The notes below the pieces were generated by a model, which saw only the letters and a list, made by a program, of their open reading frames with translations, made no database searches and was not told the origin of the DNA. DNA of 64,000 nucleotides from Haliotis asinina. Its lineage: Eukaryota > Mollusca > Gastropoda > Lepetellida > Haliotidae. Within the stretch, counting starts at the first letter, position 1; the number at the start of each line of letters is the position of its first letter. Made by a program: the position numbers and the translations under genes. The stretch spans positions 19,778,618-19,842,617 of the forward strand of contig NC_090280.1 in assembly GCF_037392515.1 (NCBI RefSeq), written 5' to 3'. Positions 11,931 through 24,011 of this stretch are shown one piece after another.

Positions 11931-12404
11931 GCTGATGATTTTTACTATTTGCATTCTTCCTTAAAGCCTAAAGTGACAGAAAAGTGTTTTAGTATTTCAT
12001 AATTTTCAACGTTGTCCTCTATTCACGTTTGAATAAAAAGTCACAAAAATGTTTTTAGGTACTTTAAATTACCGAAATCAGGAAGAATCCTAACATAGCA
12101 AGTTTACTGTTTATCGGAAATACAATATGTAATTTGTAGAAAAAATAGTAACTGTTTGTACAATCAGTGTCATCTTCATTTATGCAACTTAGCTTCGGAT
12201 ACACCACAACGCCCATCGGAATACGGATATCTGCGGCACATAGCATAGTTGACGCATCATACTTAGGATGCACTGATAAATTGATTAAATTCACTTTCTC
12301 CATGCATACAACAGGATTGCTGTGAAAAAAGAATTCTACCTAAAACAGGGTTTCTTTGTGAAACAGGAATACTAGTTTAAACAACCACATGACACGTTAG
12401 GAAA

Positions 12405-12615
12405 AACTAACTTCTAGCGTTCAAGCGAAACATTTTGATTGAATTGTCAGTTACTTTCAGAATTCGATTCACTGCTGCTGTTCGCTGTCTGAATGCCCGA
12501 ACAGGAAATATTAAACCATCTGTAGTTAATTGCTTAAAGAAAGTTAGGATATTGCTGACGATTTCTCGACTCTGAGATGTCAAATGGCAATTTACCTGTA
12601 TATTTTTATTCAAAT
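12405..12615 (-). pseudogene. HTH-like transposon-type peptide fragment, copy 2
   Basis: A minus-strand frame contains 'SREIVSNILTFFKQ' and 'GLIFPVRAFRQRTAAV', which looks like a small helical DNA-binding region of uncharacterised multicopy proteins. The same peptide is recognisable at 9.39-9.50 kb. There is no full gene here. Confidence 0.4.
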
Positions 12616-12822
12616 GCTTGTTTCTTATATTAAGTTACGAATAACAGACATACATCCAAAATTATTTATATATTTTAATATAATTTTACACTCACACTCA
12701 CAGCGTAACGCCGCCCACGTTCAATGGCCACACAAACATTCACAGCCTTGGGCCACCAACAAAAGTGGGGTTCAAGAGTTGCCTCCCTTTAACCTGGTCT
12801 CTTGGCGTTGATGAGATTGAGA

Positions 12823-15800
12823 ATGGCGGAGGCTGTCGTGACACGAGTCGCTGTGGTAAGAGCGGGAACACATGGGCTCTGTTTGGGATTTTGGTCTCGT
12901 GAACTGGTCCCGATCGGGTATACGTGTAACAGTTCCGTTTATCTGCTGAATATTGGATGTCATCTTCGTGGGAGACCGATCGAGCAGTGTTTTCATTTCC
13001 GAGTTGATACTAAATATAGAACTTTGATTTAATTCCGCAACATATCGCTTGACAGGCGAGTCCCTGCATGCGCACCACTCCAACTAGTCTCAGTTTACCC
13101 CTTTTCTCTCCTGTTAAAGACAAAGTTTAGTTTAAACTGTATTTAGCATCTGTCTATCTGGCATAATTTTTTGCAGGTGACAGGGGGCAACAAAGGTCTG
13201 GGTTTCGAGGTGGTCAAATCCCTGTGTCGACTCTTCAAAGGAGATGTTTTGTTGACAGGTAGGAAAAGCGTATACAAGTTAAAATACGCTCTGCTCGTTC
13301 AGTCCAGGCCTGCTTTGAATGCAAACTTATGTAAGATTCGTGAGAGGCATACCGGACTTGACATACGACAATATATTATCGATGTCAACATTTTGTTTTA
13401 TTCACAGTGAACATTTCTGTACTATTAATTGCGCCTTCACGAAGTGATGATAATAAAAAGCCAGGGAAAGTCCAGAAACGTGTTTAGAATAAAGAGGAAG
13501 TTGACATCCATCGATATTTTATGTCATAAACTTTGTGTAAGTTAATCTTTAAGAGGTCAAGCAATACGACAGATATTAATAGCGGTTTAACTGTGCCAGG
13601 ACCGTGTGTTCTACTTCCCAGACCGGTAGAGCAGGGATAATCTATATTAATCTCCCTGGGTACTGTACTCATGGTTACATGAACAGTCGCCCCCACAAAA
13701 TTGACGAAACTGGCCAACTGTGATATTATTTGAATACATCGGAGGCTGTTAAAACCGGCATCTGTCCGGCAAGTTGTCCACACCGGCATAAAAACTAACC
13801 TTTAACATGACTTTTAACGATATTATACGTGATATAGGAGTGGCAAATCGTTATGGAAAACTTCTTTATTGTACAATGACGACGTACGTTCAGTTGAGAT
13901 ACTTGGAAACGGTATGGGCACGCCGCTAGTAATAAGGTGATCATTCACAAAGAATTAACTTGCCATTTTTTTATACGCATATAAATACAACTGCCTCTCA
14001 AACGGTTCATTCTGAGAGAAAATATATTCGCGTGTTTATATTCTCCCATTTTAGACTGGACAAAATAAGTTAGGGATATTGGTATTTTTAGGATTGATAT
14101 TTCATCAGTGTGTCAGTGAATAAATATGCTATTATTCATAATCTTAACATTTACATTTACCCCTAACTATTTTTGTGCAGTATATATACAGTAAATATAT
14201 TTAAGTTGTTATCAAGGTCTGAATATGTGTGTTAGTGAAAATGTGTTTTCAATTCATAGCTGCGTTGCAGGGCGGTGGGATAGTCCATTTATCCATTTAT
14301 GCAATGCAAATCGAGAATCATTCGTTTAATATGGAGAGATCGATAATTAACTAAATATAGATCAATTGTCGATAAATATCGAGAAGAATCTGAAAGAAAA
14401 GAATAAATTTCACATCACTGACGAGTGGTGACATGTTTATGTTTGAATCATTAACAATGCAGAAAGTAGAAGCATTGCTTGAATAAAGACCAACCTTTGA
14501 ATGGTGTGCGAGTAAGTTTGATATTATATTATTTTCTATAACTCAAGTTAGGGGCCGTTCATCATTTATGACAAGGGGTGCCGGTGATGATTTTCAGAAG
14601 GGGTCACTCATTTTGTTCTGGGGAAGGAGTAGGGGTCATCAATTTTGGACTCATTATCTGAAGGGTGTGTGTGTGTCATTGAATTTGTACATGACAAGCT
14701 GGGGTTGGGGTGAGGGGTTGGGGTAGGGTGGTGGGCACTTACTTTGTACATTAATTCATTCATTCTTTTTAAGGGATGGGTGGATAGGGAACAAATCTCA
14801 TTCATGCAGCTCTATAAAAATCATCATCATCTTCACCCCCAGCCGTAAATTATGAATTATGGGGTCAACACAGTGTTCATATCGATAGTGATGAATAATA
14901 TTCCCTATCGACATTTCCGATTATCGTAATTTTACCCAGATCTAGTGTTGTTATGTAATTTCGAAATAAAGCAAGATGGTCTACAAGTGGTGTTAAAAAT
15001 TGTCTGACCACAAGGAACATAAGTTCTACATAAAACCATACACTCATTTGCGCATTAGAGGGGTATTTGACCATGATGAAGATGACCGGTATCTGACTTG
15101 GGCACGGGCAGTGGGGTAGCCCAGTGGTTAAAGCGTCCACCCGTCATGCTGAAGACCCGAGTTATATTCCTTCCATGGGTACAGTATGTGAAGCCCGTTT
15201 CTGGTGTCCCCGACAGAGATATTGCTGGAATATTGCAGAAAGAGTGATAAAACCATACTCAAACAGTCGCGCAAGCTTGACCAAGGGAGGTAACTCAGTG
15301 CCGGTCTTGCTCATCCCCCGAAGGTCTACACATATACCAGTTTGCCTGGCAATAGTACATCCGACTGAAACACTGCTTTGAGTGATGCGGAGCTTCACTT
15401 TTTCCTGCAGCGAGGAACGAGAGTCTGGGTCGAGCAGCGGTGGCTAGCCTGGAACAGACTGGTCTGAAGCCAAAGTTCTTTCAACTGGACATCACTGACC
15501 AAACAAGCATTGCATCCCTGGCTACACATCTCTCAAACACATATGGCGGACTGGATGTCCTGGTCAACAACGCTGGTATCATGTTTGGGGTAGGACTTCT
15601 ATAATATATTTTAGGGATACTGGCACTGTTAGGGGTTGCGTCCCTTACGCATGACAGGACATTATGATCGTTAGGATGTTCGACCTGCTTCAAGGCGTGC
15701 TCGTTGCTTCACCAAAGTGCCAGCTCAATATATATCCCTCAATATATATCCCTGAAATTCCTGATTCCAGGTTCCTGTTGGTCTGCATTCATGTACTTGT

Positions 15801-18800
15801 CAAATCATTTTGGGCATCACTTCGGGTTTTCATACCACAACAAACAGACACATCGTAAAAGAACTGGAATATTGTTTAAAGTGACTTTTAACTCAGTTCA
15901 CTCGCACACTGCATTGGACCATATATATCTTTCAGGGGCCAACAAGAGTTCCATTTGAAGAACAGGTCAAGGCGACGATGAAGGTCAACTTCTGGGCCAA
16001 TCTCAACGTGTGCAAAGCATTCTTTCCTCTCCTCCGACCCCATGCAAGGTAACGCGTGGTGTGTGTTTTTGTGTTTGTGTTTGCTTCTTGTTCAAGCTTC
16101 AGACAGCAATACTCCAGTTGTATCACTGGTAGCGTGAAAATGTAATCTTGTCTTGGGACAGTGGCACACCCTTCATGGTTGATGACAGAGAATATGCAAT
16201 GGGCAATTTCAATATTTCTGCGTCATTTCCCAAAACGATTGCTTCATTACAGCAGTTTGTCATAAATATACCTTACTATTGGATGTTTCGGAAAACGAGT
16301 AGTCAACACCCTTTCAGGCAAAGGTTGCAACATTCACAATGATCCATTTCTGTCTTAAAGTGTTCGCTCATCACGTCAAAGACACCGGTTCGATTCCCCA
16401 CATGGGTACAATGTGTCAAGCTCATTTCTGGTGTCCACCGCCATGTTGCTGGAATGTTGCTAAAGGCAGCTGGAACAGGCATCTGATTTGGGGTATTGTC
16501 TTAATGGCTACCCGTAGCATCTTGAACCGAACAATAGACCTGATACATAACAGGAATAATCTGATACACAGTTGAGAGTTTATCACTTTCCAGTACACAG
16601 GAAGCAACTTTTCCTCACCTGGATCGAAGTTCTCTAGTCTCTGACGGCGCATCGACGAGTAGCACTGCGTCCGGAAATCTCACCCTCTTTAGATATCTCC
16701 ACCTTTCCAAAATGTCATATTATTCGTGTGTCTAGTTCTCAGGCACATGTCTCACCATCAGGGAACATCTCACATATAGGCAGCCTATGTCTGACATACC
16801 TAGGATGTCTCTCACGTAAAGAATATTCAGCGACTTGAGTATCCCTCGTACCCTCATGATATGTCCCTTCTCAAAATACAGGGTGAAATGGGGTCTAAGA
16901 CGGAAGAATATTTCGCTCATATGACCACGTGCATGCGTGTGTATGTGTAGCTGCTTGAACTAGGTGGTTTTATAGTTTTAGGACACTGAAATACCATGCC
17001 GCAGTTAAACATGAATACCCTTTTCAGACACAGTATACTGGCACCAAGTCGACCAGTCCTTGTCCCCATTAATACCGAGCGCCAGACAGGGGCCAACAAG
17101 TACCATATTTTAACATCTGTTTGTATCACGCGGCCGGCGGTCGAATCCTCCCGTTCTCCTGGCGGACTCTCTAACTACTACACCACAGAGGTGGTTCCCA
17201 TCTCAAGAAGATTAAGTGTGGGAGAAACCACGACTACGAGGGTTTACAAGAGATTGTGAGCCCTGTGAGGAGGGATGTCCCGATTTTCAAGGTTCACAGT
17301 CTCTTGTAAACCCGAGCATGAGTGGTTTGTCCAACTCATCAACTTTTTTGTCTTAAGTATCTTTTTAAAATATTATATAACGATCGATATCACTTGACCC
17401 CGGTGCCTTATGATAGATCCCCATGGGGTACACGGTATAGCGAGGGCCGTGACCTGGCCGACTTGCATGAAAAGCTCGTTTACTCCACGTACGTACGTAT
17501 TCGTACGTGCGCTACCCGCAGCTCCCATCTTGTAAGGAACACGTGGTTTATACTGACGGACGATCTCTTCCTCACAGCGGTCCCTCGTAGCCTTGTGGTT
17601 ATATCCGCCAAGCTAGGAAGGGTGGCAGGTTTGCATCCAGGTGGCGCCACAATATGATGGAAGTTTTCAGTAGTTTACAATTCGCATCCCGGGAATTACA
17701 ATACTCATTCTAGGTATTTACAAATCACAAATTCTTGGATATCACACGATCCCAGACTTCCTCAATTTACATACTCCATGATCAATCCACAAGGGAACTG
17801 TTTATGCTGTGATTGGTCCTTACAGTAGTAAGACGTTCACGGTAGCCCAGAGTTCTTCTTCTTTGTTACAGGGTAGTGAACGTGACCAGCATGCTTGCAA
17901 GCTCGGCGCTGAATAGGTGCGCACAGGCCCTCAAAGAAAGATTTACCTCACCTGACATAACGCTGACTGAGCTTGAAAGCTTGATGGAGAAATTCGAAAA
18001 GTATGCCGTTTTGATGTAATTGATCATGCTTGTTGTAGGATGCGACTTGCGGGATCGAGTGGTGAGACTGGCTGACTCGGGTCCCAGTTGCGCAGATTGA
18101 TGCTTATGCGGTTGATCACTGGATAGCCTGGTTCAGACCCGATTATTTACCGAGCGCCGCCATTTATGTGGACTATTGCAGAGTGTGACGTTAAACAACC
18201 AACCAACCGACCGACCAAATCACGTTGGACTATTTGCAGACCCTCCACACACACACAGATACGCTTTTAAATCAGCTTTTCCTTTGGGCATATTTTCTTT
18301 CGGTTATTGTATAACGTTGTACTTGCAATATCCCAGCTAAACGGCGGCGGTCTGTTAAACATCGAACCTTGACCAGATGGTCCAGTGATTGACAACATCG
18401 GTATGGCTTCACACGACTACAGAAAGCCAACGACTGTGACCACCCAGTCTGGTTAGTCGCTTTTCAGGACGGGACAATTTACCGTTTATGAATATGATGA
18501 GCAAAGACGGGATACGTTGACACGCGATAAGCTGAATAAATTATCCATTTAAATGGTCGTTAATATCACCAAGTGTGGAGTCCTCTGTCCCGCATTTAGA
18601 AAGGCTTGCAGTTGACTCATCATTACAGCAGATGAAATAGTTGATGAATTGTTCGATACACTGTAACTGGACTTAGTGACGTTGAACAGACGTAATGTTG
18701 TAGTGACGGTATGTTGTACTAGCATTATATTGTACTGACGTTATCTTGTAACGGTGTTATGCTGTACTGACATTATGTTGTAGGAGCCTTATGTTGTACT

Positions 18801-21800
18801 AGCGTTATGTTGCACTGACGTAATGTTGTAGCGATGTTATCTTGTTGTGACGATATGCTACACTGACGTAATGTTGTACTGATGTTATGTTGTTGTGACG
18901 TTATGTTGTAGTGACGTTTCATCAGGGACCTACAGTCAGACGTGGCCAGAGACGGCGTACGGCGTGTCAAAAATAGGCATAACAACGATGTCGCTGATCC
19001 AGCAAAGAGTGTTGGATAGAGAAGGGAAAACTGACGTGGTTGTAAATGCGGTAGGTTGATTTTGATGACGATTGGATAAGTGACCATATCAGTATGTCTT
19101 ACACAACGTCTGTATATCCGTCACTATGCTGTTTTTCTGTCACAAGTGTGGTTTATAGTGTCTCAGTTTATAGTTGCGTCAATGTGTCAGAGCCTCTGAT
19201 AACGTGTCAGGGTTACTATGTTAGTGTATCTGTTACTCTGTGCATCTGTTACCATGTCAGAGCCTCTGTTACTGTGTCAGAGCATCCGTTGATATGCCAA
19301 AGCCTTTGATACTATGTCAGATCTCTACTAGTAGGTCAGAGCATCCGCTAGCAGGTTAGATCATCCGTGGCCATATCAGAGCCTATGTTGCTATGTCAGA
19401 GCATCCGTTGCTATGCCGAAGCCTCTGTTACTATGTCATATCATCTATGAGTAGGTCAGAATATTCGTTACTATGTCAGAGCATCCTCTATTATGCCAAA
19501 GCCTCAGTGACTATATCAGAGCACACATTGCTTTGTCAGAACATCCGTCTCTGTCAGAGGGTCTGCTGTTATGTCAGCGAATACATTACTATGTCAGAGC
19601 AAATGTTACTATATATATATATATATATCTGTTACTATGTCCGTAAATCCGTAACTATGCCACTACATCTGTCACTGTCCAAATACACCTGTTACTGTGT
19701 CAGTGAATTCGTTTCTGTCACTACTTCCGGTACTGTGTCACTTCATCTGCTTTTAGGGATATTTATTTTATATAGTCCTTCCGTCCATAATCATTTTGTT
19801 TCCGGAGCATAACTCAGAAACCGTTCAATATTTTTAGACCAAACTTGGTAGATATGATAATCTCAACCTATAGTTGTGCCTTTTGCTATTTACAGAGTTT
19901 TGGCATTTTTATTTATTTTTTTTTTTGTTTTTCCATGGAACATTTTGGTGTTAGTCCAATGGTGGGGTGGGCTTCGTTTCCGGAGCAGAACTCAAAAACC
20001 GTTCAATATTTTACTGCAAAACTTGATAGATATATCAGTCAGAACCTGAAGTGGTGCCTTTGGCTATATACAGGTTTTTGTGATATACTATTTTCTCGGT
20101 TTCCATGGAAATGATTCGGACTTTCCAGAGCATATCTCACAAAGTACCAAATATTTGTCAGCAAGACCTGGTAGATATATGTGGCAGACCCTAATGTGGT
20201 GCCTTTTGCTATTTACAGATTGTTTGTGATTTATAATTTTCTGGGTTTCCATGGAAACATTTCAGACTTAATCTCAAAATCGAGGAATGGGCACAACTCA
20301 AAAATACAAAAATTCTACATATCTTTCTGCAAAACTTGGTAGATATGTAGGGGAGACCCTAAAGTGGTGCCTTTTGCTATTTACAGATTTTTGTGATTTA
20401 TCATTTTCCCAGTTTCCATGGAAACGATTCTTACTTAGTCTCAAAATGGAGGGATGGGCTTTGTTTGCCGAGCACAACTTGAAAACTATTCAGTATCTTA
20501 CAGCAAATCTTGGCAGATATTTGAAGTAGACCACAAAGTGGTGCCCTTTGCTATGTACAATCTTTTGGCATTTTTATTTTTCCTGGTTTCCATGGAAACA
20601 ATTCTGACTTAGTCTCAAAATGGAGGGATGGGCTTCGTTTCCAGAGCACAACTGGAAAACCATGTGATGTCTTTCAACAGATCTTGGCAAATATATGAGA
20701 CAGATCTTGAAGTGGTGCCTTTTGCTGTTTACAGACATATGGCATTTATATTTTTCATGACTTCCATGGAAATGATTCAAACGTAATCTAAGAAAACATC
20801 AAGTACCTGTCAGATGATTTGTCCTTTCAAATATGTGGGGGCCGGGGGATATGTCGTCTTTTGATGACTCTTGTTGTTTTATTTCTTTATTTATTTTTTG
20901 TTTGTTTGTTTGCTTTGGCGTTGTGGCGTCATTCGGAGTATCTGTAACAATGTCATTTATCGTTAATCTCTGAACGCACCTGTTTGTTGCAGTGCTGTCC
21001 AGGATGGTGCAGAACAGATATGGGTGGTCAGAGTGCGCCCGACTCGGCTGAAGAGGGTATGTCTCGTCTTGCCTATCATTTATTTAAATAATCGTCTTCT
21101 GTCAAATTCGGTCACTTTTTTTCATGCACAATAGTGTAAATATTGCACGATGGTACATCTTATCACATATTACAGCAAACTATGAATCAAAACTGTGTGA
21201 AATATTTTGATTACTAAACCTTAAGCAACGTCTTTGTGTAAGGCCAGAACTGACTTGTACTTCTTAACTGGTAATTATGGATCAACAGCATGAGTATCTA
21301 TTGCGTAGATCGATGCTCATGTTGTTGATGACTGGATTGTGTGGACCCGATTAATGGACCCGATTATTTACAGACGACTGCCATATAGCTGGAATATTGC
21401 TGAATGCAGCGTTCAACACCAGTCCTACAAAAACATTTTTTGTCACTTTGCACAGTGACTCTGCATGAATATCTGCGTTTTTGGTTTGTTGGCAGTGTTG
21501 CCTTTGCAAAAGATTGCTACAATGCTGATCCTGTCTAAATCATATTACATCTCTAGTTTAGTGTGTCTTCATTGATGTTCTTGCATATCACTAACGTGCA
21601 AACCAACAAAAACCTAAACAAATCTCTATGTATTCCGAGAACTACTGATGTGGAATAGCTATCAAAATATCCAGTCTAAGTGAACTTATCCTCAGTACTT
21701 TTCGTTACATTCAACCACTGAGTCCTAACAAAACCTTATGGGAGGTCGCTTCAGGTAACCTTTGAGACTGACCAATCAGAACACAGCTTACCGCGAAAGT

Positions 21801-22944
21801 GTACATCCGCACATCCCTTATGAACTTTATATCTCGAAAAGGTTCTTACCCGAAGGATTCCGAATGCTATTTAGCGTACGATCGCTTCCGGGTTATGCAC
21901 ACGGCGTACGTACTGCCATGACAACGGTGAATAAACAGTCGCTGAAAATAGTGTTTTGACAATATTCAAGGATGTTAACTTGCGGAAATAATAGCTAATG
22001 GTAACCATGTCAATGGAAGCCCCAAAGCGTATATACTTCAGGTCAAATAACTGTGTTATATGCGGATGTTTTGTTTGTGGAGAGATCTGAATATTTTGAA
22101 AGTCCCTCCAATCCCTAAATAGTAGCCGTTGTCTGATTGGTTTAATCTATTTAACCGCGAATCGCATTTGATTGGACCGTCACTGGTCGCTCAAAGGTTA
22201 CGTGACGCCACTTTCTACTAGGTTTTGTTAGACTCAGTGGTGGAGTGTAACGAAATACACTGAGAGGAAGACTGTCAAAATATCACACTTTTATCTTTCT
22301 TTGCTCAGCTTGCACTGTAGCCATTATGGCATGTTAGGCATGTAAACAAATTAGCTTTTGAAAGTTACGTACGTTCAAGTGTACTTTCCATCTCAAAATA
22401 TTTTCTGTTTCTGTGTTTTGCAGAAAATTATGCTATAAATCAGATATTTCAAGTTTGAAAATGTGAATTGGAGGTTACTGACATCTTAATGTCTACAAAC
22501 AATTTCTGATTCTGCTGGAGTAGCAGTATCTGGAACCTAAGCTAAGATTGTGTGACTGTGAAACATATTTTGTAAAATATTATTATTAACTATGCTTTGC
22601 TATCAAAGTTATGGAGTTTGTGTAGCGTACCTGGTGTGACAGGCCACCGGCTGACCTGCAGAAATGGTTTGATGTTCAGTGCATAATCCATGTAGCGGTA
22701 TTCCTGAGACCTCGAGTTCATTTCTCAGATGGAGGTGCATTTATAAGGCTGTTATTTCACTTTAAACATAACTCGCTTTTGCGAATTAGTATCACCCTCA
22801 TAACAGAACGCTATATTTTGTTCTTTCGTAGGTGCAGACACCATTGTGTATCTAGCAACACTACCACCGGAAACGATGTCACCACGAGGGGAACTTGTAA
22901 CACACCGCAAGATCAAACCATGGACCAAAAAAAGAGCACTATGA
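12823..22944 (+). CDS. CBR1: Carbonyl reductase [NADPH] 1-like short-chain dehydrogenase/reductase (eight exons)
   Basis: Exons 12823-12855, 13177-13258, 15411-15589, 15936-16048, 17872-18000, 18912-19050, 20993-21056 and 22832-22944 join in frame (852 nt, 283 aa; human CBR1 has 277). The family reduces carbonyls such as quinones and prostaglandins with NADPH in the cytosol. Visible motifs are the cofactor loop 'VTGGNKGLGFEVV', 'FFQLDITD', 'VLVNNAGIMFG', the catalytic Ser region 'RVVNVTSMLASSAL', the active-site 'YGVSKIG' (YxxxK) and 'VNACCPGWCRTDMGG'. The long Ser-to-Tyr insertion typical of CBR1-type enzymes is present. The exon 6 acceptor at 18911 was chosen because it keeps the frame and gives family-like length; an in-frame alternative at 18936 would remove eight residues. 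An in-frame ATG also lies at 12802, but 12823 starts the protein at the usual distance from the beta-1 strand. Confidence 0.93.
14549..14872. repeat. Putative repeat with weak inverted ends (SDR intron 2)
   Basis: 'ggggccgttcatcatttatg' at the left and, inverted, 'accccataattcataattta' at the right flank a G-rich interior. The 'ggccgttcat.atttatgg' motif is a common animal repeat terminus; the assignment here is tentative. Confidence 0.4.
15108..15275 (+). mobile_element. tRNA-derived SINE (SDR intron 2)
   Basis: A-box-like 'ggggtagcccagtggttaaa', diverged B-box 'cgagttatattcc', then 'catgggtacagtatgtgaag' and the 'gatattgctggaatattgca' tail. It sits just upstream of exon 3. Confidence 0.75.
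16345..16480 (+). mobile_element. tRNA-derived SINE (SDR intron 4)
   Basis: B-box 'ccggttcgattcccc', 'catgggtacaatgtgtcaag', and the 'ttgctggaatgttgctaaag' tail. Same family as 15108. Confidence 0.75.
17128..17317. repeat. tRNA-like segment followed by foldback
   Basis: 17128-17185 read on the minus strand resembles a tRNA-derived head ('gttagagagtccgcc', 'ggattcgaccgcc'). Immediately after it, 'gagggtttacaagaga' (17238) and its inverted counterpart 'tctcttgtaaacccgag' (about 17300) form a hairpin with roughly 20-bp arms. Confidence 0.45.
17575..17655 (+). mobile_element. tRNA-like SINE head (SDR intron 4)
   Basis: 'cgtagccttgtggttatat' resembles an A box and 'gcaggtttgcatcc' a B box, with tRNA-like spacing. 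It is not a credible functional tRNA, since the acceptor stem does not close. Confidence 0.45.
18035..18205 (-). mobile_element. SINE (SDR intron 5)
   Basis: Reverse-oriented copy with 'cgggatcgagtggtgagact', 'ttgatcactggatagcctgg' and 'gattatttaccgagcgccgc', then 'gacgttaaacaacc'. It lies 35 bp past the exon 5 donor. Confidence 0.65.
18318..18470 (+). mobile_element. SINE fragment (SDR intron 5)
   Basis: 'aatatcccagctaaacggcg', 'gcggtctgttaaacatcgaa' and 'gaccagatggtccagtgatt' match the GTGAGTGA-family core in forward orientation, with considerable divergence. Confidence 0.6.
18685..18920 (+). repeat. Degenerate 15-20 bp tandem array abutting the exon 6 acceptor
   Basis: About a dozen imperfect units of the form 'ttatgttgtactgacg' lead directly into the chosen splice acceptor 'gttatgttgtag' of SDR exon 6. 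Several units carry the same TTGTAG before a purine. Confidence 0.75.
19150..19765 (+). repeat. Degenerate tandem array (SDR intron 6)
   Basis: Many imperfect copies of 'gttactatgtcagagcatcc' and variants, with an embedded (TA)n at about 19611-19628. Apparent open frames through it are repeats of Cys/Ser/Val/Thr and not coding. Confidence 0.8.
19798..20815 (+). repeat. Six-copy tandem repeat of about 147-175 bp (SDR intron 6)
   Basis: Six diverged monomers share 'ttccatggaa' (about 19931, 20101, 20248, 20414, 20589, 20763), 'gtggtgccttttgctattta' and 'acttggtagatat'. Monomer spacing is 147-175 bp. A related two-copy block exists at 58.70-59.05 kb. An open frame in some monomers is interrupted and not conserved. 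Confidence 0.85.
21293..21422 (-). mobile_element. SINE fragment (SDR intron 7)
   Basis: 'gtagatcgatgctcatgttg', 'gattatttacagacgactgc' and 'catatagctggaatattgct' are the reverse complement of the GTGAGTGA-family core. Confidence 0.75.
21692..22266. mobile_element. MITE with long terminal inverted repeats, copy 2 (SDR intron 7)
   Basis: Ends 'ctcagtacttttcgttacat' and, inverted, 'ctcagtgtatttcgttacac'. The interior contains 'gaacacagcttaccgcgaaa', matching copy 1 (1914-2610) in opposite orientation. No transposase. Confidence 0.75.
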
Positions 22945-24010
22945 AGCTGGTTATATTTTGTTGCACAATTTGCAGATTATACCTATATGTATACGACTGC
23001 AAATCATGACATGGTCTGCGAGGGCAACTGAGTTTGTGACATGATGTATATGAATGTAATACTATATCGCGGTCCGCTGAAGGTTCGCAGCCTTACGAGG
23101 TGTCGTAACTATATAGTTTATCGTACTCTTACTCATTGCTCGATGCTACGAACATCTGTTTCATGAAACAGCTAAATTTTCCTAAGTGTTTCAGTTAATG
23201 TGTTTACTGATCAGAGTATGCTAATCTAAAACGTGATATAATTAAGATATATAAGGAGATCTGCAATCATACCAACACATGAATCTCATTAATATGTTCA
23301 GACAATAACCTACTCTTCAGCCGATCCGAATCGTCTTGTGTGAAAGTTACAGATAGACATCACAAACAACTCTGGTAACACTGAATTCCAATTACTTGTT
23401 TCACACGAAAATGCTACTTACAAATGAATTTTAATTTAAAACTTTAATAGCACTGTATTTTTACATTTTTGTCGAGGTTTAGACAGCATACCTTAACTCA
23501 GAAATAACAGACGCCCCTGTTTGACGAGGTTGTAAAATCATTCAAATTGCAGGTGTTTTTTGCGGTCTTTCAGTGTAATTCTGTAACGCAGAATGAGGTT
23601 GTAATAATATCAATTCCGTACCAGTTTTCTTGCGGGGGGCCTATAACAGAGAATGCTGTACAGCGTGTTTGCCAAGATTAAATGGTGGGAAGTGTTAGAA
23701 TATACAAGTGCTTACATAGATATCAAAAAATACCGATTAAACGTATCAAATAATACTGATTGATATTTATGTATCCAGTTAAATAAATTCGTCTCTTCAT
23801 TCTGGACTGGTTATCGCAATAAAATGCACAGTAGGACGGAACCCATTAGAGAGGAAACGAGAGTGTTCTGTAATCAATGTTTTGACTTTATCACTTTTTT
23901 ATAATAAAAAAGACTGATGTTCGATATTTACGGCGATACATTTGTGAAACCCTTCTCCTCAACAAATTCAATAATGAAATATTAGATATGCAGTTCTGTG
24001 TTTATTAACA
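22945..24010. other. SDR 3' flank; dispersed repeat copy 2
   Basis: Probably begins with the SDR 3' UTR, though no convincing polyadenylation signal was found nearby. 'gttcagacaataacctact' (23298) and 23755-23900 match the dispersed repeat at 6115-6285, split here by about 430 bp. Otherwise nothing is recognisable. Confidence 0.45.
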
Positions 24011-24011
24011 T

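Noticed and set aside
1441-17655. tRNA genes suggested by A-box and B-box motifs
   Set aside because: Acceptor stems do not pair and the segments run into SINE tails. They are tRNA-derived SINE heads, not functional tRNAs.
18936-19050. Alternative shorter exon 6 of the SDR gene
   Set aside because: It keeps the frame but drops eight residues in the region preceding WPETAYG, where CBR1-type proteins have comparable length. The acceptor at 18911 fits better, although the alternative cannot be excluded.
19393-20529. Coding frames in SDR intron 6 (139 and 80 codons)
   Set aside because: They translate tandem repeats (the 'ctatgtcagagcatcc' array and the 170-bp monomers) with stops in sibling monomers.
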